Assembly: GCA_012837565.1 (NCBI GenBank)
Contig: DUQY01000026.1
Coordinates: 1-9,373 of the forward strand
Reading direction: 5' to 3'
DNA from: Bacteroidales bacterium
GTDB taxonomy: Bacteria > Bacteroidota > Bacteroidia > Bacteroidales > P3
Length of the DNA: 9,373 nucleotides
Numbering within the stretch: position 1 is the first letter of the stretch; each line of letters begins with the position of its first letter. The translations under genes and the position numbers were made by a program. This document shows, in pieces, positions 5,911 to 9,373 of the stretch. The notes beneath the pieces were generated by a model. That model saw only the letters and a program-made list of their open reading frames with translations. It had not been told where the DNA came from and did not search any database.

Positions 5911-8304
5911 TTAGAAATAGACTATTAGACCAAAGGTTGGGAGTATTGTTCCTGATGTGGTTGAAATATTTCTTAGTATGTATGTTTGGTTGTCTGGCAT
6001 TAGGTTAGGATTGCCGTTTATATCTAAATTTGTGTAGATAGGTTCTGATTCTGATTTGAAGTTATATACATTTTGAACGTCAAGATATAATGTAATGTCG
6101 AAGCTCTTCCATGCAAATTCTTTATCCACTCTAATATCTAATTGGTGGTAGTTTCCTAATCGAAGGGTGTTGAATCTGTTATAATCTAAATAGGGTTGAT
6201 TTCTTGCATCCCAAATTTGTCTTTGTGAGGAAACATATTCATCAATTGGAGTGTATGGACTGCCACCAATCAAACGCCAACGAGCACTCACCAACCAGTC
6301 GTATTTAAACTTGCGGCTTGCAGTTAAATTAAGAATAAATCTATTATCCCATGAAGATGAAATATACTTGCCGTCAATATTTGTAAACTCAGACACAAAG
6401 TAGGTAAATACTGCATAAATATTAAATTTCTTAATGTCATTTGCGGTAAATAATGCTTCAAATCCATAAGCTCTTCCTTTTCCTTCTGAAATTAGAGGTT
6501 CATCACCAACTGCTCCAAAATCATTTCCCTTACTTGCAATACTTATTCCCTCGTTAATGGTTATTGGGTAATTGTAATATTGCTTGTAGAACCCCTCAAG
6601 GCTTGCCTTAATCTTAGCTTTGGCATTGAATTCCAAACCAGCAACAAAATGATTAACATGAATATATTTAAGAGTATTCTTATTTACAAATATATTATTA
6701 GAGTCTTTATAGCCCATTGATGTATAGGATGGTTCCTTTGAATAATGTCCTACATTTGCATTTAATGATAGGTGATCATTGAAAAGATAGGATGCTGAAA
6801 TACGAGGAGAGAACTGAACTAATGGGTTTGACATAAGTGAAGAATAAGTATTCCCATCAAACCTTGTTCCCATGCCTAGTTTAAGTTTGTCTTTGAAGTA
6901 AGAATCTCCTGTTTGAACGAAAAATCCATAGGAAAAGAGGTCAATTAGTGAGTTATAGTTATCTTCAAATATAAAGCTATTTACATTGATGGTTCTTTTG
7001 CTATCGTTGGTGTATTTAGAATAACGAAGATTTGTTCCAAAGCTAAGCTCAAAAGGGAGGGTCGTGTATCGTTTTTCGTATCTGAATTTATTTTCTGCCT
7101 CAACTGAAGAGTAATCTAATACCTTTGCTAGGTTCTTATTATTATCTGGAAACTTTTCAAAAGCATTTCTCAGCATATTCCTACTAAGCACAAGCATATC
7201 AATGGAGTTTGTATTATAGTGTTTATAAACTGCTCCTACGGTATAGCTTAGTTGATTATAGTCTGGCAATGTGTTTAGAAGATATTGTTGTGATTCTGTT
7301 GGCTTATCAATTGTAAGGTTTAGTGCAGAGCGGTCAAAAGCTGCAAGGCCTAGAAATAATAACTCGTTCTTTTCATCTATATTCCATTTATATCGGAATT
7401 GTATATCGTCATAGGTTGGAAGGAAAGGAAGTCCAATAGCAGTAAAGAGAAACTGCAAGTAACTTCTACGATAAGAAAATAAAAGATTATTGTCTTTAAT
7501 TGGCAAATCGAAAGTTAGTGCAAGGTCGGAAGCACCTATTGATCCCTTGAAATGCATCTTATCTCTTGATCCTTCTTTTTGTTTTATATTCATAACAGAA
7601 CTTAGAGTTCCTCCCCTATTTGAAGGGAAAGCTCCTGTGAAGAAATCAACCTGACGAATAAAATCTGGATTAAGAATTCCGACTGCTCCTCCTGATGCTC
7701 CTTGTGTTGCAAAGTGATTAATGATTGGTATTTCAACATCATCCAAAAAGAAAGTGTTTTCAGAAGGTCCTCCCCCTCTAACAATTAAATCGTTTCTATT
7801 AATAGCACCTGCTGCAACCCCTGGTAGGTTTTGAATAGCTTTTGAAACATCTCTATTACTCCCTGGTGACTTCTCAATTTCTTGTAGACTAATTGTTCTA
7901 ACAGAAACAGGAGATTCGTTACTTCTTTCTTGAATTGCAACAATCTCGACTTCCATCAAATCCTTTGGAGCCTCATCCATCTTAATAATAGTATATGCAC
8001 TATGATTATTGAAAACTTGAAGCTCATCGGAAATAACATATTTATAACCTACAACACTTACAACCACCCTAACAAAGCCAACAGGTATATCTTTTACTTC
8101 AAAATACCCTGTTTCATCTGCCGAAGAACCTAGTGTTGTTCCTAATATCATAACATTAGCATAAGGAATTGGCTTATTTGTATTCTTATTTACAATCTTG
8201 CCAGTTACTGAACCTTTTTTGGTAGCAGTGGTTTGAGAATATGCATTATTGCTCCCTATAATTAGTATTAAGAGAAATAAAAAGAAGTTGAATAGTTTGT
8301 TCAT
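5911..8304 (-). CDS. TonB-dependent outer-membrane receptor with carboxypeptidase-like N-terminal domain
   Basis: This 797-residue protein imports an unknown substrate across the outer membrane using TonB energy. The start is the ATG at 8304 (MNKLFNFF); an in-frame TTG at 8313 would add only MKH. A signal peptide covers residues 1-23 (cut near AYSQ). A CarboxypepD_reg-like domain follows at 32-112 (GKIVNKNTNKPIPYANV, GYFEVKDIPVG). A likely TonB-box-like segment MEVEIVA is at 117-123. The plug domain is at about 131-245 (AIQNLPGVAAG, LIVRGGG, FFLDDVEIP, GTLSSVMNI), and the 22-strand barrel fills the rest, ending in the C-terminal Phe typical of beta-barrel insertion. No SusD-like lipoprotein follows, so a SusCD glycan-uptake pair is not supported. 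The substrate cannot be read from the sequence. It lies 127 bp after the sugar-phosphate mutase gene. Confidence 0.93.
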   Translation of the reverse strand: MNKLFNFFLFLLILIIGSNNAYSQTTATKKGSVTGKIVNKNTNKPIPYANVMILGTTLGSSADETGYFEVKDIPVGFVRVVVSVVGYKYVISDELQVFNNHSAYTIIKMDEAPKDLMEVEIVAIQERSNESPVSVRTISLQEIEKSPGSNRDVSKAIQNLPGVAAGAINRNDLIVRGGGPSENTFFLDDVEIPIINHFATQGASGGAVGILNPDFIRQVDFFTGAFPSNRGGTLSSVMNIKQKEGSRDKMHFKGSIGASDLALTFDLPIKDNNLLFSYRRSYLQFLFTAIGLPFLPTYDDIQFRYKWNIDEKNELLFLGLAAFDRSALNLTIDKPTESQQYLLNTLPDYNQLSYTVGAVYKHYNTNSIDMLVLSRNMLRNAFEKFPDNNKNLAKVLDYSSVEAENKFRYEKRYTTLPFELSFGTNLRYSKYTNDSKRTINVNSFIFEDNYNSLIDLFSYGFFVQTGDSYFKDKLKLGMGTRFDGNTYSSLMSNPLVQFSPRISASYLFNDHLSLNANVGHYSKEPSYTSMGYKDSNNIFVNKNTLKYIHVNHFVAGLEFNAKAKIKASLEGFYKQYYNYPITINEGISIASKGNDFGAVGDEPLISEGKGRAYGFEALFTANDIKKFNIYAVFTYFVSEFTNIDGKYISSSWDNRFILNLTASRKFKYDWLVSARWRLIGGSPYTPIDEYVSSQRQIWDARNQPYLDYNRFNTLRLGNYHQLDIRVDKEFAWKSFDITLYLDVQNVYNFKSESEPIYTNLDINGNPNLMPDNQTYILRNISTTSGTILPTFGLIVYF

Positions 8305-8355
8305 ATGTTTCAATAATTTAATCGTTAAAAAGCCTTTTTCTGAAAAACATTATAT

Positions 8356-8386
8356 ACAAACGAAACCCACAAAAACTTTCGTATGT
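8356..8386. repeat. Inverted repeat upstream of the TonB-dependent receptor
   Basis: ACAAACGAAA (8356-8365) and TTTCGTATGT (8377-8386) are complementary at 9 of 10 positions across an 11-bp spacer. A third TTTCGT core lies at 8397-8402, exactly 20 bp (two helical turns) from the one at 8377. The array sits 52-98 bp before the receptor start, in a 127-bp gap with no exact TAnnTTTG element. It may be a regulator-binding site for the receptor gene or a weak hairpin after the mutase gene; no U-tract follows directly. Confidence 0.4.
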
Positions 8387-8431
8387 TTTTATTTTATTTC
8401 GTTTATTATTGAAAGAAGAAACTATAAGACA

Positions 8432-9373
8432 TTAGTTTTTGCTTAGTCCAAGCTCTTTAATTATTGCTTGAATTTTAGCATCTGCTTGTTTCGATAGCTC
8501 AGGGAAATCCTTAATTGAGTTTAGCTTATTGAAGACCCCAAAATAGAATTTGATTTTAGGTTCAGTTCCTGAAGGGCGAACAGATATCTTACTACCATCT
8601 TCCAAAAAGAATTGTAGAACATTTGATTTTGGAAACTCAAGTTTCTCTTCTTCCTTAGTCTTTACATCTATGGTGATTTGCTTTTGATAGTCTTTAATCT
8701 TCACTACTTCAAGACCTATTAAAGTTTTTGGTGGGTTTTCTCTGAATATATGCATCATTTCTTTAATTTCTTCTGCACCAGAAATCCCTTTTTTGGTTAT
8801 AGAAAGAAGATCTTCTTTGTAGAATCCGTATTCAAGATAAATATCAAGCAGTATATCGAAGAATGTTTTGCCTTGTTCTTTGGCCCAAGCGCATATCTCA
8901 GCTATTAGACAACATCCTGATATTGCATCCTTATCTCTTACAAAATCTCCTATTGAGAATCCATAACTTTCTTCTCCTCCGCATATATATTTTTCTTTCC
9001 CTTCAAGAGATAATATCCTTTCTGCAATAAACTTAAAACCTGTAAATACATCGTAGTTCTTTACACCAAAACTCTCAGAAACCTTTCTTACAAGCTCGGA
9101 AGTTACTATTGTTTTAATAGTATATTCATTCCCTTTTAGTTTGCCTTGTTCCTTTAATTGTTTTAGGATATAGTAAGTTAGGACTGTTGCAGTTTGGTTT
9201 CCATTTATTAGTATAAATTTACCCTCTTGGTCTTTCACTGCAATCCCAACTCTATCTGCATCAGGGTCTGTTGCAAGAAGTACATCAGCATCTATTTCTT
9301 TAGCAAGCTTTAGCCCAAGTTCCATTGCAGATTGTTCTTCTGGATTAGGACTTTTTGCAGTTGGGAAATTACC
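8432..9373 (-). CDS. Phosphoglucomutase/phosphomannomutase (PgcA/PGM2-type phospho-sugar mutase), C-terminal 313 residues
   Basis: The frame is open to the right edge, so the gene is 5'-truncated. The coding region continues past the internal ATG at 9325 with GNFPTAKSPNPEEQSAMELG, a family hallmark, which rules out 9325 as the start. Visible parts, numbered from the first seen residue, are the Mg-binding loop DPDADR (36-41), the sugar-binding loop GEESYG (133-138) and the phosphate-binding loop RPSGTEP (266-272). The phosphoserine loop lies outside the window. The GEESYG variant points to the PgcA/PGM2 branch, which interconverts glucose-1-phosphate and glucose-6-phosphate (or related sugar or pentose phosphates) in the cytoplasm; full length is usually about 570-590 residues. 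It links glycolysis to nucleotide-sugar and envelope polysaccharide synthesis. The receptor gene follows on the same strand without a clear terminator. Confidence 0.95.
   Translation of the reverse strand, partial: GNFPTAKSPNPEEQSAMELGLKLAKEIDADVLLATDPDADRVGIAVKDQEGKFILINGNQTATVLTYYILKQLKEQGKLKGNEYTIKTIVTSELVRKVSESFGVKNYDVFTGFKFIAERILSLEGKEKYICGGEESYGFSIGDFVRDKDAISGCCLIAEICAWAKEQGKTFFDILLDIYLEYGFYKEDLLSITKKGISGAEEIKEMMHIFRENPPKTLIGLEVVKIKDYQKQITIDVKTKEEEKLEFPKSNVLQFFLEDGSKISVRPSGTEPKIKFYFGVFNKLNSIKDFPELSKQADAKIQAIIKELGLSKN

Noticed and set aside
5911..8304. SusC-type member of a polysaccharide utilisation locus
   Set aside because: No SusD-like gene, glycoside hydrolase or hybrid regulator is adjacent, and the receptor is shorter than typical SusC proteins.
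8327..8339. AAAAA-GCC-TTTTT hairpin as a terminator after the mutase gene
   Set aside because: The stem is five A-T pairs with a three-base loop and would be too weak; it also lies in the presumed leader of the receptor gene.
7602..8446. Short open frames overlapping the receptor gene on either strand (7602-7784, 7930-8133, 8249-8446)
   Set aside because: All overlap the receptor coding sequence or its leader, show no domain, and have no promoter or start context of their own.
1..9373. CRISPR array, tRNA, rRNA, insertion sequence or phage genes
   Set aside because: No regularly spaced repeats, cloverleaf sequences, transposase or integrase motifs, or terminal inverted repeats were seen on either strand.

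Overview
The window looks like a chromosomal segment from an AT-rich member of the Bacteroidota, most likely the order Bacteroidales, and probably an anaerobe. Several signs agree. Two consecutive secreted proteins end in type IX secretion system (T9SS) type A sorting domains. There is a TonB-dependent receptor with a fused carboxypeptidase-like N-terminal domain. Promoter-like elements match the Bacteroidota -7 consensus TAnnTTTG. Starts generally lack a Shine-Dalgarno sequence. A class I hybrid cluster protein, typical of anaerobes, is also present.

Left part (1-2620): a compact stress block. The 5' part of hcp (hybrid cluster protein, 1-682, minus strand) is divergent from a CRP/FNR-family regulator best interpreted as HcpR (788-1459). 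The 105-bp space between them holds a perfect 8+6+8 bp palindrome at 742-763. It sits at about -42 relative to the predicted hcp start site. The regulator is followed after 5 bp by an AAG/MPG-family 3-methyladenine DNA glycosylase (1465-1974) and then by a ferritin (2051-2566) with its own promoter. That promoter encloses a second near-perfect 23-bp palindrome. A hairpin/U-tract terminator at 2587-2619 closes the block. A coherent but unproven reading is defence against nitrosative stress: Hcp removes NO, the glycosylase removes deaminated or alkylated purines, and ferritin stores iron released from damaged clusters.

Middle part (2721-5828, minus strand): a two-gene operon for secreted or surface proteins with T9SS sorting domains. 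The promoter-proximal gene encodes a 583-aa protein with an unassigned N-terminal beta-rich domain, a GCDS-type module and a fibronectin type III-like domain. The second, 15 bp downstream, encodes a 446-aa BspA-like leucine-rich repeat protein.

Right part (5911-9373, minus strand): a TonB-dependent outer-membrane receptor of unknown substrate with no SusD partner in the window. Upstream of it is the 3' part of a phosphoglucomutase/phosphomannomutase gene that runs off the right edge. No tRNA, rRNA, CRISPR array, insertion sequence or integrase was seen. The longest gene-free stretch is about 154 bp (2567-2720).
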